Source of the DNA: Monodelphis domestica
Taxonomy: Eukaryota; Chordata; Mammalia; Didelphimorphia; Didelphidae
Length of the DNA: 64,000 bases
NCBI RefSeq assembly: GCF_027887165.1
Contig: NC_077227.1
Coordinates: 69,947,252-70,011,251, forward strand
Direction of reading: 5' to 3'
A program made the position numbers and the translations under genes. The notes under the pieces were generated by a model. The model did no database searches. It worked only from the letters and a program-made list of their open reading frames with translations, and had not been told where the DNA came from. The number at the start of each line of letters is the position of its first letter. Positions within the stretch are counted from its first letter, which is position 1. Below are positions 41,080 to 53,549 of the stretch, in pieces.

Positions 41080-42050
41080 GATCAAAGATGATTAAGGGTA
41101 GGAGCCTGGGAGAGTGTTGGCACCATCCACATAACCAGAGGCCACTGGAATCAGGGCAAAAGATTATTCTGTCATGAAAGATGCCATTCTGAAGTAGGCC
41201 AGAAGAGGCACATCCAACCCCAGAGAATGGACCCTGAGACTAGTGAGGGAATCATGGAGGCAATACAAAACTGGGCCCAAAGTACTTGAGCCAGAAACAG
41301 TTGAGTAAATCTGGATCCTATCTACTAAGCACCAGGTCAATTTCTTGTATATAATTTCTCAGTTTCTTTCAGTCCCATTCATCTTTGAGATATATATTCT
41401 TTTTTTAAATATAGTCTTCTTCTTTCTAGAGTTATATATATATATATACATATATAAATAAATAAAATATATTACATATATATATATAAATGCCCTCAGG
41501 AATTAGGGTGGAAGAAGCATACATCTGTTTAAAGGAGGGATTCTTAATTGGATGTTCATGAACATAAACATACACATGTAACTATCTCAATATAATTGGT
41601 TTCTCTGATAATCCTATGTATTTTATCATATATTTAAAAATTATTCTGAGAAGGCTAAAATAAATAAGATAAATAAAAATATAGACTTCTTGCATATTTT
41701 TGTATGTATTCTCTGTTTTTATATATATTCTTTTACATTCCTTCCCCACCAAAAAATGCACACATATACATGTATGCAGTCCAGGCAAGAATAAAATAAG
41801 GAATGGCAAAAGAAAGGGAAAAGGCAATAAGCCAATGGGTACAGCAGATCTCAGATTCTGGTAACAAAAGGTCATTGTGCTAAATGTTTTGAGTGAGACA
41901 TTTAGCTAGAGGTGGAATGACCCCCAAAATCCCTTCTATCTCTAAACCTATGATTCTCCAAACTAGGGACTTGGATTCCCAGAAGAATCTGAGTACTTGG
42001 AAAGCTGTCCTGTGATGTAGGGTCTTGTCCTCCAAAGAGATAATAGATTT
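41080..42050. other. Unassigned intergenic sequence
   Basis: AT-rich with TATA-type simple repeats. No gene and no repeat family I can name. Confidence 0.3.
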
Positions 42051-42059
42051 TTTCCCCCG

Positions 42060-43322
42060 GATATTTTATTTTTTCCCAACTACATGTAAGCACAACTTTT
42101 TTTCATTTTTATTGTCATGCAAAACACATTTCTATATTGGTCATTGTTGTAATAGCACACTCATACATAACCAAAATCCCAAAATGACACCAAAGATACA
42201 CTGACATGAAAGTCGACCCCAACACTTTTTTTCTCTGGAAGAGGACATTCCCCGTCATAACTCTTTCAGAATTCTAGATCATTGCATTGCTCGCAGGAAC
42301 CAATAAACACAATTTTTAACATGAGTTTTCTAAAATTTTGAGTTCCAAATTCTCTCCCTCCCTTTCTTCTCTCCCCCTTCCCTCCGTAAATAATTTTATA
42401 TAGGTTATACACATATAACATATGCATATTGGCCATGTGGAAGAAGAGACATTTAAAAAATCATGAAGAAAATAGAGTAAAGGTAAATAGCATTTTTTTA
42501 TCATAAGTCCTTCAGAATTGTCTTGGATCATCGTATTGCTGAAAATAGCTAAGTCTTTCACAGTTGATTATCATACAATATTGCTATTACTGTGTATGAT
42601 GTCCTCTTGGTTCTATTCACTTTACTTTGCATCAGTTCATGTTTTTCCAAGTTTCTTCTAAAACCATCCTGATCATCATTTCTCATAGCACAAACTATTT
42701 TATTAAAATCATATACCACAACTTGTTCATTCCCAATGAATAGACCTCCCCTCGCTTTCCAAGTTTTTACTACCACAGAAAGAGCTGATACAAATATTTT
42801 GGCACAAATAGACCCCTTTTTAAAGAATCTCTTTGGGATAGACTTAGGAGTGGTATTTCTGGGTCAAAGGATATGCACAGTTTTATAGCTCTTTGGATAT
42901 GATTCCAAATTTTATCTCAAGAATTATTTAATTAATTCACAACTCTACCAATAGTGCATTGGTATCCCAGTTTTCCTACAGTTCCTCCAACATTTATCAT
43001 TTTCTTTTTCTGCCATATTAGCCAATCTGCTAGGTGTGAGACAGTACCTCAGAGTTGTTTTAATTTACAATTTCTCTAATCAAGAGTGATTTGGAGCATT
43101 TTTTCAAATAACTATAGATAACTTTGTTTTCCTTCTCTGAAAACTGCCAGTTCATATCATTTGACCATTTAACAATTGGGAAATGTCTTGCATTCTTATA
43201 ACTTTGCCTCAATTCCCTATATATCTGAGAAATGAGGCCTTTATTAGTGACTTTAAAACTTTTTTCCCAGCTTTCCTAATAAATCTTAGTTGTATTGGTT
43301 TTGTTTGTGCAAAAACTATGTG
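42060..43322 (-). mobile_element. L1 LINE 3' end, reverse, long copy
   Basis: About 1.26 kb. In reverse it carries the same landmarks as the 4.3-5.5 kb copies, including GATCATCGTATTGCTGAAAA, CAATATTGCTATTACTGTGT and TTTTTCCCAGCTTTCC. Part of its 3' end (GCAAAACACATTTCTATATT to CATTGCATTGCT) is repeated within the element at 42,280 onward, as if two 3' ends abut. Confidence 0.85.
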
Positions 43323-43329
43323 CAGTGGA

Positions 43330-45980
43330 GACTATGTGACCCCATGAAGGTGGGTTGGAGGAGAGAGCTATAGCCCTCTGACCTGAGACCCAGAAAAAGT
43401 CACTGTGCTCCCTTTGTTTTCCTTCTGGAAAAGGTAAGGAGAGAGTACATTCCAACCATGAAGGATGGTCAGGGCAAAGGCAAAGAAATGAGAGGAAAAG
43501 TGGAACTAGATTTAAATATTGCCTATCACCACCTTCATCCTCCCCTCCTCTATAATGTTTTTTCCCCCTGTTCTTCTTTATGTGATATAATTTACCCCAT
43601 TTTACTTCTCTGTTCCCTTTCCCCTAAGAACAGTGAAACTAGAGATAGAATGCTATCTATGGACAACAGTTCAATCAGTTCACCTGGACTGAGAGAGGAA
43701 AGAGGAAAATATAGGAATATGGGAGTGGGAGTGGGAAATGATCCTAGAAACAGAGGTTGGGGCCTGCTCTGAAGGGCTTTTAAGTCAAATGGTTGATCTT
43801 GTATTTTATCCCATTTCTCCCTAATGGATTCATTATTTCACTCCCCAAAGAAGTTATTTCAAACCTTCCCTCCCAGTATCCCCTTTGAACTTCAGTCCTC
43901 TCCACCTAACATTCCATGGCTCTCTTCACTTTTCTTTTTTGTCTTTGCCCCTTTGTAGCAAAATGAGTCCCAGACAATAGAGGGAGTATTTTTCTAGATA
44001 TGTCTAACAACTTCCCCTCAACTTATTCTCCACCCCTAAAAAACAAACATTGGCCTCACAGATGTTCTGAACTCCTCTAGGGGCTCTTTCATGCTTGGCT
44101 AGAAGCAGGAGGGAGATATGCCATGGATTAGATTCCATCAGGCTCTTTGGCTGGGCAGAGGTGTCAAACACTTAGCAGTAATCATGCTGTGAATAGGTGT
44201 ATGAATGAAAATATTCACTCCTCTGCCCTCTAAATCCCAGAACCCAGTAATTCTCATTATGGCAAAATTCGAGTCTCCAGTCCTCTCCTGAAGGTGCCCA
44301 TCCCCACCCCCATGCCACAGGCATTTAGATCCTGTATCATTGGTAGTCTGGCCCAGGATGGCTACCTGCTACATTAATGAAAACTGCTGTTAAAAGAACA
44401 AGATCAGTAGTTGAGTTATGGCCCATAAAGAGCCCTTCAGAACAAAGACTACCCTTCCTCTTTGAAGCAGCATGAATCCTATGGCTTATCTCCCTGTAGA
44501 GATTCCTTTCCAGCATCATACAGCAGAACCCTAGCTGTGGGCATCTAGGAACTTTAGAGGAGAAAAGGAGAGACATCAGAGCATCTTAATCCTCATTTCC
44601 AAACTAGAACTTCTAGTCCCTCACCTTGGGAACAAAATGAAATTTCTGTTCTTACACCAGGACTCTTCCACTGAGGCATGTCAACAAGCACTTACCAGAT
44701 ACCCATCTTTTGTGACTGGTACCCTGCTGGAGAGACAGAAAAAGGTTTCATCTTGGTCTTCACCTTTCAAGTGCTCAAAGCCTAATCAGAAAGACACATG
44801 TCATGAACATGAGAATAATACCAGAAAGAACAGTGAAATGAGTGATGAGAAGGCAGACCTCCAAACCATAGAGTTATAGGTTCAAGTTCTGTCTCTGACT
44901 ATGATTTGTCTCTCTATGCAAATACTCCAAGACTATAAATTGCAAAGAAAGTGCTCATCTGCATTGATAAAGGCAGTTCCCCCAAAAGGAATTTCCTGTA
45001 TCAATGAAACCACAGATCTAGTTCCTCTTCCTTATGCTTACCAGAAAATATGTAGTAAATACCTCTATTAACAGCCCTCCTCTGATGTCTCTTCATGGAA
45101 TGAGAATCACCATGGACTCTTGGAAGCCATGCTGACTAAGCACAAGCTTTAGCAGGTCTGACCAAGACAGAAAGTCTTTGAGTACAGGCCCATCAATGAA
45201 CTGTGTAAGCCTGCATCTAAGGATAGAGGATCCCAAAGCAGAAGGTTGGCCACCTGGTGATGAATTTTTCCAAAGATCATCTACTAAAGGCATAAAAGAA
45301 TCACAATCTGGGAAGATGGAAACAACACACTCACTAGCTCTTTTTGAAAGCTGAATTATTCACTAAGTGACAAGCAAGTCACTAAATGACAATTTGTGCA
45401 ATAGCTGCTAGAAGGGAAAGAGCCCTGTAGGAAGGAATCGTCTAGGATGACAGTATGGGGGAGGTGGACTTGAATTGGCCCTTGAAGAATGAATAGAATT
45501 TGGAAAGACAGAGATGGTGAAAAATGCATTGAAGTGGGGGAGAGAAACAGACATTATGAGTAATGTATGGGGGAGGAAATGAGTAATGAGCCTGGTACTT
45601 GGAATGGAGGGAGAGGGTAGTTGGAGTAGGAGAGGTAAGAAGCAACTTGAATAATCTTCCTTTGTTTTAAGAGGCACTACCTTTGTAATATCCCCAATCA
45701 CTCATCCTGGCACTGCATGATGAAGGCAGAGCTTCTCACAGAGTGTGCCAGTGTTTCCCGCTAGGCATGCCCTGAATGGTATGGAATTTCTGCTTTCAAT
45801 TATGTTCCCAAGCCCAAGTCTCCCAACTGTTGTGCCCCAGTCCCTTATGGCAAATGCTGTACTGGGAGAGAAAAACAATGGAAAACCACTGTTGTAATAG
45901 AAAGACCATTGTATCTGAAGTCAAAGGATCTGGATTCAATCTGATATTTTCTAGCTACATAAGATATTAGGTTAAATCCA
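43330..45980. other. Unassigned intergenic sequence
   Basis: Contains short open frames without domains. Nothing gene-like or of a repeat family I can name with confidence. Confidence 0.35.
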
Positions 45981-45994
45981 TTTAACTATGCCTT

Positions 45995-46455
45995 GGTTTC
46001 TTTTTTTAATTTTAATTGTTATGCAAAACACACTTCTATATTGGTCATTGTTGTAAAGCACACTCATACATAACCAAAACTCCAAAATAAGAGCAAAGAT
46101 ACATTGATGTGAAAGATGACCCCAACAGTTCTTTCTCTGGAAGTAGATAACATCCCCTATCATAAGTCCTTCAGGATTGTCCCAGATCATTGTGTGGCTG
46201 AGAATAGCCAAGTTTTCAGTGATAATCATCAAACAATATTGCTGTTTCTGTGTACAATGTTCTCCCAGGTCTGCCTATTTCATTATGCATCAGTTCCTGA
46301 AGACCTTTCCAGTTTTTTCTGAAATCATCTTTCTTATCTTTTCTTATAACACAATATTATTCCATCACTAGCTTGTACCACAATTTGTTTAATCATTCCC
46401 CAGTTGACAAACATTCCCTCAATTTCCAATTTTTTGCCACTACAAAGAGAGCACC
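45995..46455 (-). mobile_element. L1 3' end, reverse
   Basis: Near-identical in part to the 42 kb copy: GCAAAACACACTTCTATATT, ACTCATACATAACCAAAAC, TCCTTCAGGATTGTCCCAGA. Confidence 0.85.
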
Positions 46456-46839
46456 TCAGTTTCTTCAACTATCAAGTGAGAAGTATGGATCTAGATGGTA
46501 CCTCCTCTCTCCCCCTAGTGTAGCTGACTGTCAAATGAGAGGTTTGGATTGGATGGCCTCTCTTTCTAGCTCTTTGATTCTGAATCCTTAATGACTGGCA
46601 GAACTGAAGATAGAATGAGACCACAAAATAAGTCCTGCCCCTCAAACAGGAGAGAAAGATGAGCACCTAAAGGTCTGTCATTCATTCTAGATGTTGTAAT
46701 GAGATGACTTTAGAAAAGGTTCCATTCCTCCCCCTAGAAATAAATGATTTTATGAAACTTTCAAGAGAATCTAGAATAACAGCAGAATTGGAATTAAGGT
46801 TAAAACCATAGCCTTTGGATCTGATCATTTATTGGGTTC

Positions 46840-47015
46840 AAATGATGGGTAATCATATGGTGCTAGATATAAAAACACAAAGCTTGAGTTTGAATCTAAC
46901 CCCTTCTACCTACTGCAAGTAACTTAACCACTCTCAGCCTCTGTTTGTTCATCTATAAATAAAGGGATTCAGCTATGCTAATGATCCATCTCTAAGGTCC
47001 AATTGAACTCTAAAT
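46840..47015 (+). repeat. MIR-like SINE
   Basis: GCTTGAGTTTGAATCTAACC, GCCTCTGTTTGTTCATCTA, GGTCCAATTGAACTCTAAA. Confidence 0.65.
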
Positions 47016-47107
47016 TCTATGCACCTATGATTTCTGCTAAAAAAAAAAAAACACACCAAAACTCTCAAGTAATCTATGTGAACAGATAAAATGATATTGC
47101 CTACAGG

Positions 47108-47260
47108 AAGGTAGGTAGCATGGTGGATAGAGAACCAGGTGGACCTGGGATTAAATCTGGCCTCAGACACTTTCTAGTTATGTGACCCTGGGCAAGTCAT
47201 TTAATTGCTATTGCCTAGCCCTTACTGCTCTTCTATTTTAGAATTTATACTGACAGGAGA
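47108..47260 (+). repeat. Marsupial tRNA-derived SINE
   Basis: GAAGGTAGGTAGCATGGTGG head, CTCAGACACTTTCTAG, GTGACCCTGGGCAAGTCATT; tail degraded. Confidence 0.82.
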
Positions 47261-47289
47261 GATTTGAAAAAGAAAAATAAAAAAGAAAT

Positions 47290-48370
47290 GTTGTGCTCTA
47301 TGTGATAGTACAATTGAGTATATTTAAAGCTGATTGGATGACTAGACAAAATCATTAATGGGCCAGTGTCTTGGAGAAAAGTCTTTAGTGGAGTATCACA
47401 GGTATGTCTCTAGCCCTATGCTGTGAATATTTTTATCCAAGACTTGTATAGAAAGCCCTGCAAGAATGAGGGGCCAAACTGAATAAAATGAAATGTAATC
47501 AAGACACAGCTAAACTACTGATGAGCCTATTTCTAAAAAAGTTCAAAGAAAAAAAGAAAAGATCCTTTGTGTACAGAGACATTTATAGCAGTTCTTTCTG
47601 TGATGGCAAAAATCTGGAAACAAGGGATGCCCATCAATTAGAGAATGATAACAAATTATTGTATATGAATGTCATGAAATACTTTTGTACTATAAGAAAT
47701 AAGGAAATAGAAGATTTCAAAGTCTGAAATGTGTGTGCACATACATATAGGTGAATCTACACACATATGTATGTAATTTTTAACACAACCCATAAAGGAA
47801 TTTGTTTTTGTTACAACTAATTTACCTTTCTTTTTTCTTTTCCCAATGGAGTGAGAGATAGGAGGAAGAGAAAGTATAATTCTATTGATTAAAAAATAAA
47901 ACTTCAAAGAAATTTAATATAAAGTTCTATGCTTGGGTTCAAATAATCAATTCCATAAATACAGGAGAGTGGGAGGCATGGTTAGACAACAATTTATTGG
48001 CTTTAATGGACAATAAATTTAACATAACTCTACAGTATAATACAGCCCAAAAAGCTATTGCTATCCTAGACTGATCTGAGTGGTCAAGCATCCAAAATGG
48101 GAGAGATGGTAGCCTTGCTATGCTAGGGTAGGGGATGGGAGCAGGGTAGAATAATGACATTTTAGGAAGGCTATTAACAACTGGGAACATGTTCAAAAGA
48201 CCATGACTCGTTGGTAAGAGAATCAAAGTGGAGCAGACTTCTGGAGATAGGAGATGTCTCTTGGAAGGAAGGCTGGGTGGCCTATGTTGTTATGCAATAA
48301 GAACTATTCCCCTTCAAGTGTCATCTTTAAGATCCCCTCCAATTCTAGTTTTTGTGATCCTGTGAAAATG
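47290..48370 (+). mobile_element. CR1/L3-type LINE split by an L1 fragment
   Basis: CR1/L3 text at 47,290-47,550 (GGAGTATCACAGGTATGTC, GAATATTTTTATCCAAGACT) resumes at 47,905 (GTTCTATGCTTGGGTTCAAA, GGCATGGTTAGACAACAATT, CAGCCCAAAAAGCTATTGC). An L1 3' fragment lies between (about 47,555-47,740). Confidence 0.75.
47555..47740 (+). mobile_element. L1 3' fragment inside CR1/L3
   Basis: TTTATAGCAGTTCTTTCTGT, ATGCCCATCAATTAGAGAA and TATAAGAAATAAGGAAATAG are L1 3' landmarks. Confidence 0.75.
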
Positions 48371-49169
48371 AATTGAGTTGGAGGTGTCTCTCAGACCAGG
48401 AAACAGGAAGTAAGGGGGCAGTCAAAAGGGAGCAAGAATTTGAAATGGGAAAAAAAAGAAAATCCCCTTCTGGCTGGGGATGGGAAGTGATTCCTTACAG
48501 AAAAGCTAAAAAACTGAAGAATATAGAAACAAGTCAGAGCAAAAGAAAGACTTTTTACCAATCAGAGAGATATCCAGGAGGGACCAAAAATATAACAACT
48601 ATACAGTCAGCACCTTACCTACTGAAGTCTAGTTAGTAAATAACTTTGGGATCAGAAAGGGGTGGGGGTGGAAGGAAGTGAAGGGAATAAGCATTTAAAC
48701 ATCACCTATTATGTACCAGACACTATTTATATGATTTTTTCCAACTATTATCTCATTTGATGCTATGAAATGTAATCAGGATACAGCTCTACTAGTATGA
48801 CAGTATGGCCTTGTGGCAAGCATGCCAGATTTGGAATCAAGTTTGATTCCAGGCAAGTCAATGTGGATGCTTGAGCCCCTGTTTACCCCATTTGCTTTAA
48901 AAAAAAAAAAAAGGACATATTTTATTCAGGCCTGAGTCTTCTGTAACTTTCTTGTGTAGTCTTTTTTGCTTTTCCATTTTTTTTAACCTTAGTTTCTAAG
49001 CACATTTTTTTCTTTTAGATCTTTAAGAAGCTTGTGAGTTTTGGCCCCAGGGAAGCAGATTTTTCTACTTATTGGTTCTAAATGGCAAGTTAGAAAGGGA
49101 ATGCCTTGATGACCGTGTCATCTCTGAAGCCTGAAAAGGCCCAAGAGGGCTAGGGGAAAAAAATGTTTA

Positions 49170-49380
49170 TGTGTATGTAGTAATTTAAATTTTACAAAAT
49201 AGAATATACATCTGGCCTCATGTAATTTTCAAGACAATCCTGGAAGAAAGATAGCTATAGATAAAATTATCCCCATTTTACAGAATAGGATAATGAGGCC
49301 CAGAGAGTTTAAGATATGTCTATGAACAGAAGAGGAAGTCTAACAGAGCTTTTCCTAACTTTAATACTAAAATTCTTCCA
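49170..49380 (-). repeat. MIR-like SINE
   Basis: ATTATCCCCATTTTACAGAA, ATGAGGCCCAGAGAGTTTAA in reverse MIR order. Two further fragments lie at about 48,680-48,780 (minus) and 48,790-48,900 (plus). Confidence 0.68.
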
Positions 49381-49950
49381 TTATATAAAGTCCTGAGAGG
49401 GGAATTAAGAGCCACAGAATTTGGAGTCTTTTCCTATCTGTATGTTCATTTAAGGCACAAGAGACCAGGAAAGTTGAGTTTAAGAAGGAAAACATAGGGA
49501 GTTGGTTCTTTTAATTAGAATTAAAATGACTAGATTCATCTTTCCATGATCTTGCAGACCTTGACCACTCCCAGATACTCCCCAATGAAAGTATTCTTTC
49601 CCTTCCTAATTTGCCTATAATATTTTTCTTGGCTTTTTCCTTTTATTCCCACCATTCCCGTTTATAATAAATAGATAAGCACCGATGCATCGCTCATCTA
49701 TAATTACAAATTCTTCCTCTCCTTCCACCAAAGAAAGGCAAACTTCTTGAGGAAAGAGATTGTATCTTTAGGGTTGAATTCAGCTCTTTGATTTGCCTAT
49801 TTTTAAAAAGCAATGACCACTTATGCCAGAATGGGGATTTTGAGTCCAAGGTCCAACACCTGAAGGTGTCTATGTACATGGGATGGAATGGCTTATCTCT
49901 AGTAGTTCTGGGATCTCTTGGGATCTGAAGCCACAGAATGTTCATTACCT

Positions 49951-50150
49951 TTTTTTTTTAACCCTTACCTTAAATCTTAGAATCAATATTATATATTGGT
50001 TCCAAGGAAGAAGAGCAGTAAGGGCTAGGTAATGGAGGTTAAGTGACTTGCCCAGGGTCACTCAGCTAGGAAGCATCTGCATCCACCTTTGAACCCAGGA
50101 TCTCCCAATCTCTAGGCCTGGCTCTCAATCCATTGAGCCACCTAGCTGTT
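49951..50150 (-). repeat. Marsupial tRNA-derived SINE
   Basis: T-run, then AACCCTTACCTTAAATC, CAGTAAGGGCTAGGTAATGG, GACTTGCCCAGGGTCACTC and the CCACCTAGCTG head in reverse. Confidence 0.9.
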
Positions 50151-50164
50151 TCCTCCCCATCTCG

Positions 50165-50167
<3 letters not shown>

Positions 50168-50214
<47 letters not shown>

Positions 50215-50342
50215 GTCTCTGCCTTTCTGTACCTCTCTGTGTCTCCCTATATGAGCCTCTGTGTCCATCTTTGTCTCTCTGTCTTTTATCTCTTCCTCTC
50301 TATCTCTCTGTCTCTATCTCTGTCTCTGTCTCTGTCTCTCCT
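50168..50342 (+). repeat. (CA)n and CT-rich simple repeat
   Basis: About 21 CA units to 50,210, then 130 nt of TCTCTGTCTC-type sequence. Confidence 0.95.
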
Positions 50343-50399
50343 CGCTGCAGAAGTGAGGTCTGAATTGTGGAGAGTTTCAAAGCTGGTCCCCTCCCCCTC

Positions 50400-51600
50400 A
50401 CCACTCCATTTGCCAGCGTCTGAAGCTGTCAGAGAAAGGAGCATGTCGGGAAGAAGGCCTCAAAAATGAGGAAAAAAAGGGATGTAGGGAGGGATTAAAA
50501 ATGAATATAGAAAAGAAAGGTGCTAGGAGGGGGTGAAGGCACTCTGATGCTGAAGGGGGAGGGGAGTGCTCTGAGAGATAAGAGGTGAGCACATTCTGGG
50601 GGTGAGAGAGATACTCTGGAAGGTGAGGGTGTGCTCCGAAAGGTGAAAGGTTGGGAATTAAGGAAAGGGGGTGGCGAGGACGCTCGGAGGACACGGGGTT
50701 TTCATCCAGAAGGAAGGGGTGCTCTAGAGAGATTGGGAGTTGAGGGGTGCTGGAGGGTGAGAGGCTTGCTCAAAAGGGGTACTGTGTGAGGGATAATTCG
50801 AGGTGGACACCGAGGGTGTCCACTAGGGTGTAGTCCCCCCCCTCCGCCCGCCTCCATTTAGCCCTGCCCACGGCCACGACGTAGTTCTCTGCTCCCCTCT
50901 GCCTTCGCCCCTGCAGCAGCAGCAGCTTTCCAGGTAGTAGTGCTCCGTCCTCCACTCCGGCTCAGTCCCAAGCCAGCTCCTGGGAGGATCGCCCAGGTAG
51001 GTAAGACGGGGCTGGTGGGGGAAGGGGCGCGACCACCTGGCACCCGAAGAAAGGGGAGAGGATGGGCCCGGGGAGGGAAGACCCGGTGACTGGCTACAGG
51101 TGGGTGTGGTTGTGGCCCCGCCCCAGCGCCTTCATTGGCTGGTACCCCAGTGTTCTAAGAGGGGAGGGGTCTTTTGCTTGGCTGTTTGAGTCCCCGAGTC
51201 CACAAAGCGAAATGTCTCCTGCGTCAAACTGCCCCCACCCATTTTCCCACTCCCTTCCGGGCTCAATCTTCAACCCCCAAACCTGGCACTCATTCCAGGG
51301 GTCCAGCCCCTCCCCCTTTTCGCCCGGGATCGGAGATGGGGTGGGAAAAGGGGGAGGGGAGCGAAGGGGCTAGTCCTTCGGCCAATAGCGCCCTTTGGGG
51401 AATTAGAGGCAAAAGGTTTCTGGGCTGAGGTCTTGGACTCCGGCCTTACCAAGGAAAGGGGATGATGCTGAGTGACTGAGCCGGAACCTCCGGCCCCAGG
51501 GGCTCTTTCTCTCAGATTGGGAACTGCAGCAGGTGGCCTCTGCCTGCTAAAGGATGGGGAGGGGCTTGGAGGGACTTAGAAGATCCTCCTGGGTAGGCGG
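50400..51600 (+). promoter_or_regulatory. GC-rich candidate promoter / 5' non-coding exon
   Basis: G-rich then CpG-containing sequence after a long AT-rich stretch. A strong consensus donor lies at 50,997 (CCCAG then GTAGGTAAG), with an overlapping GTAAGA at 51,001. Open frames have no recognisable domain. CELF6 follows HEXA in the same orientation in mammals, so an upstream CELF6 exon is one possibility. No CELF6 coding sequence is in the window. Confidence 0.4.
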
Positions 51601-51701
51601 ATGATGGACCTTGTTAAGCTGATGTGGCCTCAGTCCCTTCCCCATGATGGCGAGCAAGGCCTGTTTGCTTATATGGCTCTGTGGGTATCTCTGGATGTAT
51701 T

Positions 51702-51722
51702 TGTGTGTGTGTGTGTGTGTGT
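51702..51722 (+). repeat. (TG)n short microsatellite
   Basis: About ten TG units. Confidence 0.95.
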
Positions 51723-51779
51723 TTGCAGAAGATTAAGACCCTTCTCAGTTTTCGTGAGAGAGCAAGGCGAGGGGCCTTG

Positions 51780-51880
51780 CCTCTTTATATTTAAGCTTTT
51801 CTTGGTAGTAGGGATTGTATTGTATTTGAATATCCAGTGACTGGCATATAGTAGGCGCTTAATAAATGCTTGTTGATTGA
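51780..51880 (+). mobile_element. L2 3' terminus
   Basis: GGCATATAGTAGGCGCTTAA followed by TAAATGCTTGTTGATTGATT. Confidence 0.82.
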
Positions 51881-51899
51881 TTCAAAGTAACCAGGAAAG

Positions 51900-52810
51900 A
51901 TATGGAAATGAGATGTTCCACATTTGGCAATCATTTCCTCAGTCCCTATGGAGCTGTCCCCTTTCTAAGTTCATCCCCTGTGGGCCACTTGGGTGAATGG
52001 ATGCCGGCCCTATAGCCCTATGGCCAGGCAGAAGGCCAGAGCTGTTGGCTGGCTGGCTGCCTGGTCCAGCCCGGGGACCCTGAAGCTGTAGAAAGAGAAA
52101 GGCAGCAGGCCAAGCACAAGCCTGCTCCTGTTGCATAACCTGACTGGTATAGTGTCTCTGGGTATGTCTCCATGGGTGTTTGGGGGGTTAAGGGGACATC
52201 AAAGGAAATTAGAAAATCCAGAGTCAAAGAAAATGATAATGTTTGTCTAAAATTCTATTATTTTCTCCAGACCCTCATATGTCAAAAATGAGATTAAAGG
52301 CATAATCACCAAACCTTGAAAGAAGGGGCACAGGAAAATCTTGGTGTAGAACAGCAAGGATCAGGATCACTCAACTAAAGTTCAGTGCAAGTTGCCTTTG
52401 AGGTTGCAGTGAATAACTGGTACTTTGTGTAAATTAAATTATGTTTTCCGTATAAAATCACTAGCCTACCCCTGCCTTGGAAACCCTTTAAGGTCAGACA
52501 AACCCAGAAAAAGCAGTTTTGTTTGTTTGTTTCCAGGAAAGCACTCCTTTCGGAGGAGAAACATTTTCCCAGCAGCCCCCATGGCCTCCCAGCTGGGGAG
52601 GTAACCCCCAAACATGAGGCATAAGAGCAAAGCAGTGGCACAGGAACACAACTGTAAATCTTGACATGGTCACACATTAATACACATGGACACAAGTCCC
52701 ACATGTGGCTCCCACCACAGAGACCCAAGGAAGCTGATTGTAACAAAGTGGAAAAAAAATCCATGAACATGACATTTCCCTACCCTAGCTGGATGTAGAA
52801 GGAGATTCTG
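51900..52810. other. Unassigned intergenic sequence
   Basis: A 131-aa minus open frame (52,770-52,375) is cysteine-rich but matches nothing I know; probably chance. No repeat landmark. Confidence 0.3.
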
Positions 52811-52814
52811 TTGA

Positions 52815-53000
52815 TTAATAATAACATTTATACATCACTAAGACTTACGAAGCATTTCACATAGATTTCTTTATTTGATCCTCAAAATTCTTTGAAGAGA
52901 CTCATGTAGATATTATTATTCCCAATTCACAGATAGGAAATTAATCAAACAGGCAGAAAATAGGGGTGCCATCTTGTATCTATCATTGATCTATATAGAC
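52815..53000 (-). repeat. MIR-like SINE
   Basis: AAGACTTACGAAGCATTTCA, TTGATCCTCAAAATTC, CACAGATAGGAAATTAATC. Confidence 0.6.
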
Positions 53001-53328
53001 CAAGTCCTTAAAAGTCAAAGGGGCCCTAAAAGGGAAAGAAAGAAAAAAAGGGGAAGAAAACTGTTCCTGGTCTGAAGGATTCATATGAAATATATGTTAG
53101 AACTCGAGATCCTAGGAGTGGGATTTGAAGGAAACTGAAGAAACCAGAAGCTGACCTAGTCCAGGACTGCCTGCAGGAGGTGAGTCTCCTAAGCAGTATG
53201 GAAGGAGAAAGGCAGGATTAGAAATGGTTAAACTATGCTGGGAATATCCATTCCTAGAATCCCAGAGTCAGAGGTAGAAGTGGGTGAATTGTATATATTG
53301 GCTTCTCTTAGTTAAAACAGAATCTTAT

Positions 53329-53521
53329 TGGGACAGTTAGATCTCAATGGATAGAGAGCCAGGCCTGGAGGCAAGAGATCCTGGGTTCAAATTTGGTCTC
53401 GGACACTTCCTAGCTATGTGATCCTGGGCAAGTTATTTAACCCCTGTTGCCTAGCCCTTACCACTCATCTATCTTAGAACTAATACTTAGTATTGATTCT
53501 AAGACAGAAAGTAAGGGTTTA
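53329..53521 (+). repeat. Marsupial tRNA-derived SINE with (GA)n after it
   Basis: GGGACAGTTAGATCTCAATG head, GGGTTCAAATTTGGTCTCGG, CTTAGTATTGATTCTAAGAC tail. A (GA)n run occupies 53,525-53,547. Confidence 0.9.
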
Positions 53522-53549
53522 AAAAGAGAGAGAGAGAGAGAGAGAGAAA

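Noticed and set aside
50133-50363. 76-residue frame with THTHTH and LSLSVS runs
   Set aside because: Translation of the CA and CT simple repeats.
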